A stretch of 64,000 nucleotides of DNA from Ensifer sp. MPMI2T (GCF_004827385.1 NZ_SRXN01000003.1:248001-312000), one strand, 5' to 3'; positions 46,040-55,350 are shown, numbered from the stretch's first letter. Translations and numbers: made by a program. Notes: generated by a model from the sequence alone, not told the origin.

Positions 46040-46882
46040 TCAGAGACCGGCCAATGCCAGCGGCTTGAGGCCAGCCGATGCGGTTTTTTCCTGCGGTAGT
46101 GCCGCGGGAATATTGATGCTTGTCGAGGTCATCGATTCTTCGATCGCGGTGTCTGCGCCGTAAATCTCGGCGACGGCCGCGGCGGTCAGTTCCTTCGGTT
46201 GTCCGTCGAAGACGACGCGCCCATGCGCCATGCCGATGATCCGTTCGCAATAGTTCCGGGCGGTGTCGAGCGTGTGCAGGTTGGTGATGACGGTGATGCC
46301 GTCGCGCTCGTTGATGTCGCGCAGCGCATCCATGACGATCTTGGCGTTGAGCGGGTCGAGCGAGGCGATCGGTTCGTCGGCCAGGAGCACCTTCGGCTGC
46401 TGCATCAGCGCGCGGGCGATCGCGACACGCTGCTGCTGGCCGCCGGAAAGCGTGCCGGCCGGCTGCAACGCTGTCTGCTCGATGCCGAGGCGTTCGAGCG
46501 CGCCGATCGCCATGATCCGCTCTTCGCGGGTGAACATGTTCAGGATGCTGAGCGCGGTCGAGCGGTGGTTGAGGCGGCCGAGCAGGACGTTGGTCAAGAC
46601 CTCGAGCCGGGGCACGAGGTTGAACTGCTGGAATATCATCGCACAGTCGCGCTGCCAGTTGCGCAGCGCCGCACCGCGGAGCGAGGAGACTTCCGTGCCT
46701 GCGAATTCGATCGAGCCGGAGGAGAGATTGACCAGCCGGTTGATCATGCGCAGCAGCGTCGACTTGCCGGCACCCGAGCGGCCGATGATGCCGACCATCT
46801 GGCCCTGCGGGATGTCGAAGGTAACCGAGCTGACGGCTGTTTTCGTGCCGAACCGGCGGGTTACATTCTTCAACTGAAACAT
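46040..46882 (-). CDS. phnC: Phosphonate/phosphate ABC transporter ATP-binding protein
   Basis: 280 residues from the ATG at 46882 (AAGGA upstream). Walker [10 protein letters not shown], the signature LSGGQQQR and Walker [12 protein letters not shown] are all present; the [15 protein letters not shown] segment is characteristic of PhnC. A short C-terminal extension (~30 residues) follows. It is first in the operon phnC-D-E1-E2-DUF1045-phnM-phnN. Confidence 0.94.
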   Translation of the reverse strand: MFQLKNVTRRFGTKTAVSSVTFDIPQGQMVGIIGRSGAGKSTLLRMINRLVNLSSGSIEFAGTEVSSLRGAALRNWQRDCAMIFQQFNLVPRLEVLTNVLLGRLNHRSTALSILNMFTREERIMAIGALERLGIEQTALQPAGTLSGGQQQRVAIARALMQQPKVLLADEPIASLDPLNAKIVMDALRDINERDGITVITNLHTLDTARNYCERIIGMAHGRVVFDGQPKELTAAAVAEIYGADTAIEESMTSTSINIPAALPQEKTASAGLKPLALAGL

Positions 46883-46955
46883 TGGCAGCAGTTCCTTTTT
46901 AGGGGGACCGGTCATCGGTATGACACCTGCCATAGCGGCGCTCGATGAACGCCAA

Positions 46956-46984
46956 GTGTCAGTTTCTTGTCGTTTCTGTAACAG
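46956..46984. promoter_or_regulatory. Candidate Pho box upstream of phnC (weak)
   Basis: Seven-base units with an eleven-base period, GTGTCAG, TTGTCGT and GTAACAG (46956, 46967, 46978), resemble PhoB repeats (CTGTCAT-N4-CTGTCAT) but match at only five, five and three positions and read away from phnC. They are located about 75-100 bases before the start codon, the right distance. S. meliloti phoCDET is PhoB-dependent, which motivated the search. Confidence 0.3.
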
Positions 46985-47206
46985 TTCACAGCCGCGAGCA
47001 GGCGTGGCCCTCAAATCAATCTGAGCCGATCCACAAGCCATCGCTCCGCCGTCCCGAGACCGCGCGCCTCGCTCCAGATCACGAATGTTGGCTGGTGATC
47101 TTCAATGGGTGCTCCCCCACGCGCGGTCGACGGCGCGTGTCCTTGCCCTGAGCGATCAGCCGTCGGTTCCCAAAAATCGGCCTCTTGCTGCGCTGCATTT
47201 TCTCCC

Positions 47207-47237
47207 TTGACCTTACCATTGTTGGAACCATTACACC
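47207..47237 (+). promoter_or_regulatory. Candidate MerR/CueR-type promoter of the first copper operon
   Basis: TTGACC (47207-47212) is followed after an extended gap of about 19 bases by TACACC, with a partial dyad CCA-TTGT-TGG between them. The long spacer and central dyad are the hallmark of MerR-family activated promoters such as CueR. It lies about 105 bases before the first gene of the copper operon. The dyad is imperfect. Confidence 0.35.
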
Positions 47238-47342
47238 GATTTTTCAGCATTACATCGCCGGCGCCGCTGGGCTCGCCGCGGTATCTATACGAACTGACAA
47301 TTGACAACTTCGGCACCGATGTTAGTCCTGCGAGGCATGGGT

Positions 47343-47717
47343 ATGTTTCGAATCACATTGCAGAGGATGTTGATTCTGATCCGCTTGGTGATCGTCGTAT
47401 CACTGGCGGGATACTCGCTGCCGACCGCTTCCGCTGCCATGCATGGGGCGTGGTCCGATCTCGAGGTCTCCCAGTCCAGCGACCACCACGAGGTCGCGAG
47501 CGGCGACCATGTGCACGGCGATCACGACCAGTCTTCCCCTGACGACGCCCAGAAGCTGGCGAAGACCGACTGCTGCCAGGGCTTCTGCGTCAGCATGGCC
47601 ATCATCGCCGACGCTGACGCGGTCGGCGGCCCGCGCGTCGCTTCGATCCGCGAGTTCGTCGACGACGCTGAGGCCAGAGGCGAACTGCCGCCGCTGCACC
47701 GCCCGCCAAATATCTGA
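47343..47717 (+). CDS. Small exported His/Cys-rich protein of the copper operon
   Basis: 124 residues from the ATG at 47343 (CGAGG seven bases upstream). A signal peptide (hydrophobic residues 9-24, cleavage near ASA) is followed by a His/Asp-rich segment (SDHHEVASGDHVHGDHD) and a TDCCQGFC cluster, all potential copper ligands. The 63558-63908 protein has the same arrangement (D/H-rich then ACCHTACTWC) in the second copper operon. I know of no assigned function; periplasmic copper binding is inferred. Confidence 0.75.
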   Translation: MFRITLQRMLILIRLVIVVSLAGYSLPTASAAMHGAWSDLEVSQSSDHHEVASGDHVHGDHDQSSPDDAQKLAKTDCCQGFCVSMAIIADADAVGGPRVASIREFVDDAEARGELPPLHRPPNI

Positions 47718-47809
47718 ACAGGACACACCCGTGCTCGCGGGTCGAATCCGTGCGTCTGCGAGCGTGTTTTGCGCTCAAGCGCCGTTGCAGTTCCCATTCG
47801 GATATAACC

Positions 47810-48037
47810 ATGCGACCTTTGTTTCTCGTGGCCGCCTTGCCGCTATTTGCCAGCGGATGCGCTGCCACATTGCCTCCCGATGTCATTGCTTCGGACGATC
47901 TTGCCGCCTCCCAGGCAGGAGTCCGCCCCCTCAGCTATACGAGCCCGGTTTCGGGCTACACCCACCGTGTCCCGGTCGATCCCAAACCGTGGCGCAACCA
48001 GAATGACGCGCAGGCTCCGGAAGGAGACGCGTCATGA
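47810..48037 (+). CDS. Small outer-membrane-type lipoprotein of the copper operon
   Basis: 75 residues from the ATG at 47810. A lipoprotein signal peptide ends LFASGC (Cys at residue 17), followed by a proline-rich chain ending WRNQNDAQAPEGDA. The stop overlaps the start of the outer-membrane factor gene by four bases, so the two are coupled. Function unknown; it probably assists the efflux channel. Confidence 0.75.
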   Translation: MRPLFLVAALPLFASGCAATLPPDVIASDDLAASQAGVRPLSYTSPVSGYTHRVPVDPKPWRNQNDAQAPEGDAS

Positions 48038-49497
48038 TCAGAAACAACTTGAAACTGGCGGCAGTGCTCGGCCTCCCGCTGGTGCTCGGCGGTTGTGTGT
48101 CGGCCAGCGAGTATGCGGCGAAGAACGCCGGGTTCCCCTCCGTCGAGGCCAAGATGGCGGAGGCCAGCGGCAAGCAGACCGTCTGGGTGCAGAACCGGGA
48201 ACAGGCCCGCGCCGTCTCCGACCGGGTGAAAACGCTGTTGGCGAGGAAGACGGTCGACGTCGAGACGGCCGTGCAGGTCGCGCTTCTGAACAACAAGGGC
48301 CTGCAGGCCGCCTATGCCGACCTCGGCGACTCGGCCGCCGACGCCTGGCAGTCGACCATGCTGGTCAATCCAACCGTCGCCATCGGCTTCAACGGCATCG
48401 GAGCGCCGGGGATCGAGGCCTTCAGGTCGGTCGAGGGCATAATCGCCTCCAACATCCTTGCGCTCGCGACGCGGGAGCGGAATGTCGGTATCGCAGACAC
48501 CCGCTTCCGGCAGGCGCAGTTGAATGCGGCGCTGCGCACGCTGCAACTCGCCGCCGACACCCGTCGCGCCTGGATCAACACTGTCGCCGCCTGGGAAACG
48601 GTCGGCCAGCTCAACCAGGCGCAGGCAGCGGCCGACGCTGCCTCGGAACTGGCCCAGAAGCTCGGCGAGACCGGGGCGATGACCAAGGGGGCTCAGGCTC
48701 GCGAGCACGTCTTCTATGCCGAGCTGGCCGGGCAATCCGCCAAGGCGCGACTGGACGCCCGGCTCGCCAAGGAGGAACTGACGCGGCTGATGGGACTCTG
48801 GGGCTCGGACATCGATTATCAGGTGCCGAACCGACTGCCGTCCCTGCCGAAAGGATTGATGCAGCGCGAGCTGATCGAGGCGGAAGCGCTGCAGCGCCGC
48901 GTCGATCTCCAGATGGCGAAGCTCGATCTCGAAGCGACGGCCAAGTCCTACAAGCTGACCGAAGCGACCCGCTACGTTACCGACCTCGAACTTCTGACCG
49001 GCTTCGAGACCGAACGGGAGAAGGAGGACGGTGAGGTCGAGACCGAGACGACCGGCCAGGCGGAACTCGAGTTCGTCATCCCGATCTTCGACAGCGGCAA
49101 GGCCCGGATGCGCAAGGCGGAACTCGCCTATATGCGGTCGGCGAACCTGCTCGCGGAGAAGGCCGTCAACGTCCGCTCGGAGGCCCGTTCCGCCTACCAG
49201 GCGTACCGCGCCAACTACGACATCGCCCGGCACTACCGGAACAGCGTTGTGCCGCTGCGCACCAAGATCGAGGAAGAATCCCTCCTCACCTATAACGCCA
49301 TGATCACCAACACCTTCGAGCTGCTCGCCGACAGCCGCGAGAAGGTCAATGCGAACCTGCTTGCCGTCAACGCCAAGCGCGACTTCTGGCTGGCCGAGGC
49401 CAATCTCGCTCCCGCGATCTATGGCGGCGGCGCGGGCGCGGCTGCCGGCGAGACGGAAGTTGCGGCGGCCGCCGAAAGCGGCGGTGGCGGACACTGA
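48034..49497 (+). CDS. TolC-family outer-membrane efflux lipoprotein (copper operon)
   Basis: 487 residues with a lipobox LVLGGC (Cys21), then two TolC-type repeats with long coiled helices (ALLNNKGLQAAYADLGDSAAD; ALQRRVDLQMAKLDLEATAKSYKL). The C-terminal tail is rich in Gly/Ala/Glu and ends GGGGH. No RND pump or membrane-fusion protein is encoded beside it. It may serve another pump or support copper handling with the adjacent oxidase. It is preceded by GGAAGGAGA. Confidence 0.88.
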   Translation: MIRNNLKLAAVLGLPLVLGGCVSASEYAAKNAGFPSVEAKMAEASGKQTVWVQNREQARAVSDRVKTLLARKTVDVETAVQVALLNNKGLQAAYADLGDSAADAWQSTMLVNPTVAIGFNGIGAPGIEAFRSVEGIIASNILALATRERNVGIADTRFRQAQLNAALRTLQLAADTRRAWINTVAAWETVGQLNQAQAAADAASELAQKLGETGAMTKGAQAREHVFYAELAGQSAKARLDARLAKEELTRLMGLWGSDIDYQVPNRLPSLPKGLMQRELIEAEALQRRVDLQMAKLDLEATAKSYKLTEATRYVTDLELLTGFETEREKEDGEVETETTGQAELEFVIPIFDSGKARMRKAELAYMRSANLLAEKAVNVRSEARSAYQAYRANYDIARHYRNSVVPLRTKIEEESLLTYNAMITNTFELLADSREKVNANLLAVNAKRDFWLAEANLAPAIYGGGAGAAAGETEVAAAAESGGGGH

Positions 49498-49511
49498 GAA
49501 AGGAACAGACC

Positions 49512-50861
49512 ATGTTCAACAGAAGACAATTGCTCGGTGCGAGCGCCGCCCTGGTATCGACCGCCGCCTGGGCGAAGACGTCCAACATGGGGCTGCCGGA
49601 GGCAGCGGTGATGGAGACGGCGGAGACGCAGACCCCGGTCAGGCCGACGTCCGGTCCGGACTACAATCCCGTCGTCACGCTCAACGGCTGGACCCTGCCC
49701 TACCGGATGAACAACGGCGTCAAGGAGTTCCACCTCGTCGCCGAGCCGGTCGAGCGCGAGATGGCGGAGGGCATGACCGCCTATCTCTGGGGCTATAACG
49801 GCCAGTCGCCGGGGCCGACCATCGAGGCGGTCGAAGGCGACCGGGTGCGCATCTTCGTCACCAACAAGCTGCCGGAGCACACGACGATCCACTGGCACGG
49901 CATGATCCTGCCATCCGGCATGGACGGGGTCGGCGGGTTGACGCAGCCGCACATCCCGGTCGGCAAGACCTTTGTCTACGAATTCGACCTCGTGAAGTCG
50001 GGCACCTTCATGTACCACCCGCATTCCGACGAGATGGTGCAGATGGCGATGGGAATGATGGGCTTCTTCGTCGTCCACCCGAAGGACCCGAAGTTCATGC
50101 CGGTCGACCGCGACTTCGTGTTCCTGCTCAACGCTTACGACATCGATCCCGGCTCCTACGTGCCGCGCGTCATGGAGATGACCGATTTCAACATGTGGTG
50201 CTGGAACAGCCGGGTGTTTCCGGACATCAGCCCGCTCGTCGTTTCCAAGAACGATCGGGTGCGCGTGCGGGTCGGCAATCTCACGATGACCAACCACCCG
50301 ATCCACATGCACGGCTACGACTTCGAGGTCACCTGCACGGACGGCGGCTGGGTGCGGCCGGAGGCGCGCTGGCCGGAAGTCAGCATCGACATCCCGGTCG
50401 GGGCGATGCGGGCCTACGAGTTCGACGCCAAGTACGAGGGCGACTGGGCGATCCATTGCCACAAGTCGCACCACACGATGAACGCCATGGGGCACGACAT
50501 CCCGACCTTCATCGGCGTCGACAAATCGAAGGTCGCCGAGAAGATCAAGAAGCTTCGCCCGGAATACATGCCGATGGGCACCAAGGGCATGGCCGACATG
50601 GGCGAGATGGAAATGGAAATCCCCGAAAACACCGTGCCGATGATGACCGGCTGGGGACCGCACGGCCCCATCGAGATGGGCGGCATGTTCTCGGTTGTCA
50701 AGGTGCGCGAGGGCATCTCGGCCGGCGATTACGCCGATCCCGGCTGGTACGAGAACCCGCCCGGAACCCAGGCCTGGGAGTGGACGGGCGAGCTTCCCGA
50801 CGCGCCGAAAGCCAAGGAGGCCAAGACCCAGATCACGCCGAAACATAAGAACCACGGCTGA
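49512..50861 (+). CDS. Multicopper oxidase (periplasmic, CopA/CueO-like)
   Basis: 449 residues. A Tat-like signal (RRQLLGASAALVSTAAWA) is followed by copper motifs in order: HWHG, FMYHPHSDEM, HPIHMHG and HCHKSHHTMNAMGH. A Met/His-rich patch (MPMGTKGMADMGEMEMEIPE) sits near residue 360. It would oxidise Cu(I) to the less toxic Cu(II). It follows the TolC gene by 14 bases and precedes the cupredoxin gene by 39. Confidence 0.92.
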   Translation: MFNRRQLLGASAALVSTAAWAKTSNMGLPEAAVMETAETQTPVRPTSGPDYNPVVTLNGWTLPYRMNNGVKEFHLVAEPVEREMAEGMTAYLWGYNGQSPGPTIEAVEGDRVRIFVTNKLPEHTTIHWHGMILPSGMDGVGGLTQPHIPVGKTFVYEFDLVKSGTFMYHPHSDEMVQMAMGMMGFFVVHPKDPKFMPVDRDFVFLLNAYDIDPGSYVPRVMEMTDFNMWCWNSRVFPDISPLVVSKNDRVRVRVGNLTMTNHPIHMHGYDFEVTCTDGGWVRPEARWPEVSIDIPVGAMRAYEFDAKYEGDWAIHCHKSHHTMNAMGHDIPTFIGVDKSKVAEKIKKLRPEYMPMGTKGMADMGEMEMEIPENTVPMMTGWGPHGPIEMGGMFSVVKVREGISAGDYADPGWYENPPGTQAWEWTGELPDAPKAKEAKTQITPKHKNHG

Positions 50862-50900
50862 TCCCGCATGCCGATGTTCAACCAACCCAAGGACCACACA

Positions 50901-51380
50901 ATGAAAGCTCAAATCTTCGGACTTCTCGTCGCCGCGCTCGCCACCCCGGCGCTCGCCTCCGGCAATCACGCAGGCGGGCACGGCGAAGCCATGGCCGTCG
51001 GCGAGCCCGGCAAGAAAGCCAACGCCACCCAGACGATCCGGGTGACGATGAAGGAGACGGACGACGGCAAGATGCTCTTCACTCCCTCGTCCTTCAAGGT
51101 CCGCAAGGGCCAGACCATCGTCTTCGCAATCAAGAACGCCGGCGAACTCGACCACGAGTTCGTGCTCGATCAGGAAGACAAGATCATGGAGCACAAGGCG
51201 GTGATGGAGAAGTTCCCGGAGATGGAGCATGACGATCCGAACGCGATCCGTCTCGCGGCAGGCGAATCCGGCGAGATCATCTGGAAGTTCACCAACGGCG
51301 GCACGTTCAAGATCGCCTGCCTGGTCCCCGGCCACTACGACGCCGGCATGCACGGCGACATCACAGTCAACGGAAAATGA
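50901..51380 (+). CDS. Cupredoxin-domain copper-binding protein
   Basis: 159 residues from the ATG at 50901. After a signal peptide (AALATPALA) comes a His/Gly start (GNHAGGHGEAM) and a plastocyanin-like domain: KVRKGQTIVFAIKNAGELDHEFVLD and the type 1 copper loop FKIACLVPGHYDAGMHG with Cys, His and Met ligands. It is a likely periplasmic electron or copper carrier for the multicopper oxidase upstream. Confidence 0.9.
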   Translation: MKAQIFGLLVAALATPALASGNHAGGHGEAMAVGEPGKKANATQTIRVTMKETDDGKMLFTPSSFKVRKGQTIVFAIKNAGELDHEFVLDQEDKIMEHKAVMEKFPEMEHDDPNAIRLAAGESGEIIWKFTNGGTFKIACLVPGHYDAGMHGDITVNGK

Positions 51381-51400
51381 TCAATTGAAAGGAGCCTGAC

Positions 51401-51685
51401 ATGAAAACGCTGATCAAACTCGCTCTCGCCTCTGTCGTCGCCCTCGGTAGCGCCTATGGCGCTCACGCCGAGGAGTTCACCAAGGGCACCGTCAAGAAGG
51501 TCGACGCCAAGGCCAAGAAGGTCACGCTGATCCATGAGGAGCTCAAATCCCTCGACATGCCCGCGATGACCATGGTGTTCCGCGTCCAGGACGACGCCAT
51601 CCTGGAGAAGCTGAAGGAAGGTGCGAACATCGAGTTCGTCGCCGAGCGCGTTGACGGCAAGCTTACCGTTACGGAAATCAAGTAA
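51401..51685 (+). CDS. CusF-like periplasmic copper chaperone
   Basis: 94 residues with a signal peptide (ALASVVALGSAYGAHA). The CusF motif is present: TLIHEELKSLDMPAMTMVFRV, with His, Met and Met Cu(I)/Ag(I) ligands, although the cation-pi Trp of E. coli CusF is replaced by phenylalanine here. GGAG precedes the ATG. It is the last gene of the first copper operon. Confidence 0.9.
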   Translation: MKTLIKLALASVVALGSAYGAHAEEFTKGTVKKVDAKAKKVTLIHEELKSLDMPAMTMVFRVQDDAILEKLKEGANIEFVAERVDGKLTVTEIK

Positions 51686-51765
51686 AGCGAAAGGACGCGG
51701 CGGTAATTTGGTCGCGTCCTATCATCCTCCGGCCGAACAGGGAAACCTAACCTACGCGTTTCGAT

Positions 51766-53094
51766 ATGACGTCTTCGCTTCACCCTGGATGGGACTTCGC
51801 GAGAGAAATCCGCTCGATCCTCCTGCGGTTCGTTGCCTTCGCTATCCTGCTCGCCAACCTCCTGCTTGCCGGCAACGAGGGGGGCGAGGGCACGCACGTT
51901 GTCGTAGTCGTCAGCTATTTCCTCATCAGCATCGCCTCGGTCACGAGCGCGCGCTATATCCCCGGCCGCTCTTGGCTCAAGACGCTGTTTGCTGTTCTCG
52001 ACGCCCTGCTGGTCACGATGATCCTCTACGCGGATATCATTGCCGGACCGGTCGCGGAGAACCGCAACCTGACGACCACGAGCCTGGTGGTTGCTTTCAT
52101 CCTGCTCGGCCACGTCGGCCTGAAGCTAGATCGTCGTCTGGTTCTCGTCTTCGCCGCCATCGTCCTCGTCGCCTGGGTTTCCATGCTGGCGATCACGGCT
52201 GTCGGGCATCAGGCGGCCGACGCCGTGTCGCTGCTCGCGTCCTTCTTCAATCGGGACCTTGGCCTAACCGTGAGCTTTGGATTCACCGCCTTTGCGATAT
52301 ACCTGCTTGCGCGGGATCACGACCGGACGCGCAAAGAGGCACTGAAGGCGGACCAGCGGCGCCTCAATCTCTCGCGCTTCTTCTCGCCGTTCATTGTTTC
52401 GGAATTACAGGAGCGCGGCGAAACCCTCGGCCTGGAGCGCCGAAACGCGGCGATCATGTTCGTCGATCTGCGCGACTTCACCAGCTTCGCCGAAGCCGTG
52501 TCCGCCCGGGAACTTGCATCCGTGCTTGCGGAATACCGCCAGCTCGTCTCTCGAACGATCTTCGAACATGGTGGGACGGTCGACAAGTTCATCGGCGACG
52601 GCGTCATGGCCGTGTTCGGACAGCCGCGGCCCACGGAAGACGATGCGGACCGGGCGCTCGCATGCGCGCTCCACCTGGTCGATGCACTGAACGACTGGAG
52701 GAACCACGCCGTTCGGAATGGCCATCCCGCGCTCGATGCTGCGATTGGACTGCATTATGGCACCGTCGTCGGCGGTGTTCTGGACAGCGGCTGCCATAGC
52801 GAGTTCACGGTCATTGGCGACGCGGTGAACGTGGCGCAACGCCTCGAAACACTGGCCAAGTCGCTCGACGCGCCTCTTGTGGTCTCGTCAGAACTGCTGG
52901 CGCGGCTGCGAGAACCGGTTGCGCCCGCCATGTGGACTCCGAAGAGCGGCGTTTCGCTGCCCGGGAGGCGGCTCCCTATCGACGTGTCTTATCTCCGTCG
53001 GGAGCCTGGTGCGGCGGGGGCGAGCGATCAACGCTACGATGGCGGCGCGCAGACAATTCTCCAGAGATTCGGCGGCATGGCCGAGGACAAATGA
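51766..53094 (+). CDS. Membrane-bound class III adenylate cyclase
   Basis: 442 residues. Five to six membrane segments fill residues ~18-185, then a class III cyclase domain: metal Asp in IMFVDLRDFTSF, VDKFIGDGVMAVFG with the adenine-specific Lys and second Asp, and GDAVNVAQRLE with the transition-state Asn and Arg. All catalytic residues are visible, so it should make cAMP. It begins 80 bases after the CusF gene, with no obvious link to copper. Rhizobia carry many such cyclases. Confidence 0.92.
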   Translation: MTSSLHPGWDFAREIRSILLRFVAFAILLANLLLAGNEGGEGTHVVVVVSYFLISIASVTSARYIPGRSWLKTLFAVLDALLVTMILYADIIAGPVAENRNLTTTSLVVAFILLGHVGLKLDRRLVLVFAAIVLVAWVSMLAITAVGHQAADAVSLLASFFNRDLGLTVSFGFTAFAIYLLARDHDRTRKEALKADQRRLNLSRFFSPFIVSELQERGETLGLERRNAAIMFVDLRDFTSFAEAVSARELASVLAEYRQLVSRTIFEHGGTVDKFIGDGVMAVFGQPRPTEDDADRALACALHLVDALNDWRNHAVRNGHPALDAAIGLHYGTVVGGVLDSGCHSEFTVIGDAVNVAQRLETLAKSLDAPLVVSSELLARLREPVAPAMWTPKSGVSLPGRRLPIDVSYLRREPGAAGASDQRYDGGAQTILQRFGGMAEDK

Positions 53095-53428
53095 CAATGT
53101 AAGCAGGCTTCGCCCAACCCGGTGAAGGGCGACCTTGCCTCGCAACTGAACGCCGACGACTCATCGGCGACTGGCGGGCAGCGAATCGAAGCGCGTCGAA
53201 TTTCGGGACGAAAGAGTGCCAGGCGATCGCCGGCATGACTTGATAGGCCGCCCCACGCCGGGATTGCTGCAACACCGGCAAATCACCGTTCTCGTCAGGT
53301 GCGCCGTGACGCCTCAACACCCGTTTTTCCGCTGCCAAATCCGGTTCTCCAGCTTCATGCAGGGTGCCGCGATTAACCATTTGTTAACCACGGTTCACGT
53401 AAATCTTAGCAACCAAAAATTAACGTAG
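53095..53428. promoter_or_regulatory. minCDE upstream region with CtrA-type site at 53373-53388
   Basis: The 334-base gap holds no convincing gene. TTAACCATTTGTTAAC (53373-53388) is a perfect full CtrA site (TTAA-N7-TTAA), 41 bases before minC, and a further TTAA occurs near 53418. CtrA control of the min genes has been reported in S. meliloti, which fits. The left part is GC-rich and featureless. Confidence 0.75.
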
Positions 53429-54181
53429 ATGACCAAAGTGCTAACAGATACTCGCTCGATCCGTATCAAGGGCCGCTCATTTCTGGCGCTCGTGCTTTCT
53501 CCGGAATTGCCACTCGATGAATGGCTCTCCCGGCTCGACGATTTGGCCTCGCGTTCGGCGGGGTTTTTCCTGGGCAGACCGGTCGTCCTCGACGTGGAAG
53601 ACATCGAGATCGATCGGACGCAGTTGAAGGCGCTGATCGGTGAGCTTGCGAAACGCAACGTGCGCATCATGGGCATCGAAGGCGGGCGTCCGTCACTGTT
53701 CGAGCCAGGCATGCCTCCGGCCATGAAGGGGGGGCGGCCTGCCCCCGATTTCGAGGTTCCGTCGGCCGAGCAGGCCGCCGAATCGGCCAAAACCGGTCAT
53801 GACAAGCCGGCAGAACCTGCCGCTCGTCCCGAGGTTCAGGTGGTCAGGGCAATGCCTTCGATCATCATCAAGGAGCCCGTCCGTTCCGGGCAATCGGTGA
53901 TCTTTCCCGAAGGTGACGTCACCGTCGTCGGGTCGGTCGCCTCGGGCGCGGAAATCATCGCGGGTGGTTCGGTTCACATCTACGGTACGCTGCGGGGACG
54001 GGCGCTGGCGGGATCCGTGGGGAATGCCTCGGCGCGCATCTTCTGCCGCAAGCTTGAAGCAGAATTGCTGGCAATCGACGGCGTCTACAAGACGGCCGAC
54101 GACATGGCGCCACACCTTCGCGGGCAGGCGGTGCAGCTCTGGCTCGAGGGCGATTCAATCATGGCAGAGAGACTTAATTGA
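53429..54181 (+). CDS. minC: Septum site-determining protein MinC
   Basis: 250 residues: an N-terminal MinC domain (SIRIKGRSFLALVLSPELPLDEWL), a Pro/Ala-rich linker (about 90-145) and a C-terminal beta-helix domain with VRSGQSVIFPEGDVTVVGSVASGAEIIAGGSVHIYG, which is the MinD/FtsZ-contacting part. It blocks FtsZ ring formation away from midcell. No good ribosome site precedes the ATG (AATTAACGTAG). It is first of minCDE. Confidence 0.94.
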   Translation: MTKVLTDTRSIRIKGRSFLALVLSPELPLDEWLSRLDDLASRSAGFFLGRPVVLDVEDIEIDRTQLKALIGELAKRNVRIMGIEGGRPSLFEPGMPPAMKGGRPAPDFEVPSAEQAAESAKTGHDKPAEPAARPEVQVVRAMPSIIIKEPVRSGQSVIFPEGDVTVVGSVASGAEIIAGGSVHIYGTLRGRALAGSVGNASARIFCRKLEAELLAIDGVYKTADDMAPHLRGQAVQLWLEGDSIMAERLN

Positions 54182-54213
54182 GCCGGCTGCCGGCCGGGAA
54201 ACAGGAGTGCAAG

Positions 54214-55032
54214 ATGGCGAAAGTAATCGTGGTTACATCGGGTAAGGGCGGCGTCGGCAAGACAACGTCTACCGCCGCACTCGGTGCGGCATTGGCGCAG
54301 AGAAACGAGAAGACGGTGGTCGTCGATTTTGACGTCGGCCTGCGCAATCTCGATCTCGTCATGGGCGCCGAGCGGCGAGTCGTTTATGACCTGGTTAATG
54401 TCATACAGGGCGACGCCAAGCTGCCGCAGGCGTTGATCCGCGACAAGCGGCTCGAAACGCTCTTCCTGCTGCCGGCATCGCAGACGCGCGACAAGGACAG
54501 CCTGACGCCGGAGGGCGTCGAAAAGGTGATGGCCGAGTTGAAGAAACACTTCGACTGGATCATCTGCGACAGCCCGGCTGGGATCGAACGCGGTGCCACG
54601 CTCGCCATGCGCCACGCCGACGTTGCCGTCATCGTCACCAATCCGGAAGTCTCGTCGGTTCGCGACTCGGATCGCATCATCGGCCTTCTCGACTCCAAGA
54701 CGGAGAGGGCGGAACGCGGCGAGCGGGTGGAAAAGCACCTGCTGCTCACCCGCTACGACGCCAACCGCGCAGAGCGCGGCGACATGCTGAAGGTCGATGA
54801 CGTGCTCGAGATCCTCTCGATCCCGCTGCTCGGAATCGTTCCGGAGAGCATGGATGTGCTGCGCGCGTCCAACATTGGCGCACCGGTCACGATCGCCGAC
54901 AGCCGTAGCGCGCCGGCGCTCGCGTACCTCGATGCCGCACGGCGGCTTGCCGGCGAAACGGTTCCCATCACCATTCCAGGTGAAAAGCGCGGCGGCCTGT
55001 TCGGAAAGATATTCGGACGGAGGGCAGCATGA
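54214..55032 (+). CDS. minD: Septum site-determining ATPase MinD
   Basis: 272 residues from the ATG at 54214 (AGGAG upstream). Deviant Walker A KGGVGKTT at residues 11-18, [14 protein letters not shown] and [10 protein letters not shown] (switch and Walker B regions), and a C-terminal amphipathic membrane helix ([11 protein letters not shown]). ATP-bound MinD binds the membrane and recruits MinC. The stop overlaps the minE start. Confidence 0.96.
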   Translation: MAKVIVVTSGKGGVGKTTSTAALGAALAQRNEKTVVVDFDVGLRNLDLVMGAERRVVYDLVNVIQGDAKLPQALIRDKRLETLFLLPASQTRDKDSLTPEGVEKVMAELKKHFDWIICDSPAGIERGATLAMRHADVAVIVTNPEVSSVRDSDRIIGLLDSKTERAERGERVEKHLLLTRYDANRAERGDMLKVDDVLEILSIPLLGIVPESMDVLRASNIGAPVTIADSRSAPALAYLDAARRLAGETVPITIPGEKRGGLFGKIFGRRAA

Positions 55033-55292
55033 GTATTTTCAGCTTCTTCACCAAACAGACTTCGGCGCCGACCGCGCGCGAACGCCTCCAGGTGCTGCTC
55101 GCCCATGAGCGAGCCTCGGTCGGTCACTCGGATCTCGTCGCGCAACTGCGGGAGGAAATCCTCGCGGTCATTGCCAAGCACGTTCAGGTCGACCGCGACA
55201 AAGTGAACGTGAAGATGGACCGCGGCGAACAGGTCTCGACACTGGAGGTCGATATCGAGATTCCGCTCGACGCAAGTGTGCGGGCGGCCTGA
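55029..55292 (+). CDS. minE: Cell division topological specificity factor MinE
   Basis: 87 residues: an N-terminal membrane/MinD-interacting segment (SIFSFFTKQ, then [14 protein letters not shown]) and a C-terminal dimerisation domain ([30 protein letters not shown]). It stimulates MinD ATPase to set the pole-to-pole pattern. It starts within the minD stop (ATGA). Confidence 0.95.
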   Translation: MSIFSFFTKQTSAPTARERLQVLLAHERASVGHSDLVAQLREEILAVIAKHVQVDRDKVNVKMDRGEQVSTLEVDIEIPLDASVRAA

Positions 55293-55320
55293 CAGAAAAA
55301 GCCTGCAAAGCTACCGATAA

Positions 55321-55350
55321 TCTCGGCCGCCCTCGACGGAGCGGCCGAGA
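55321..55350 (+). terminator. Hairpin after minE
   Basis: TCTCGGCCGC (55321-55330) pairs with GCGGCCGAGA (55341-55350) across a 10-base loop, 29 bases beyond minE. There is no U-run. It is a probable terminator or processing hairpin. Confidence 0.55.

Noticed and set aside
47956..49494. Minus-strand open frame of 512 codons opposite the TolC-family gene
   Set aside because: It is the shadow of a real gene with signal peptide and conserved motifs.
49419..51353. Long open frame (644 codons) on the minus strand across the copper operon
   Set aside because: It is antisense to three clear copper genes, is rich in Arg/His/Val of the shadow type and has no recognisable domain.
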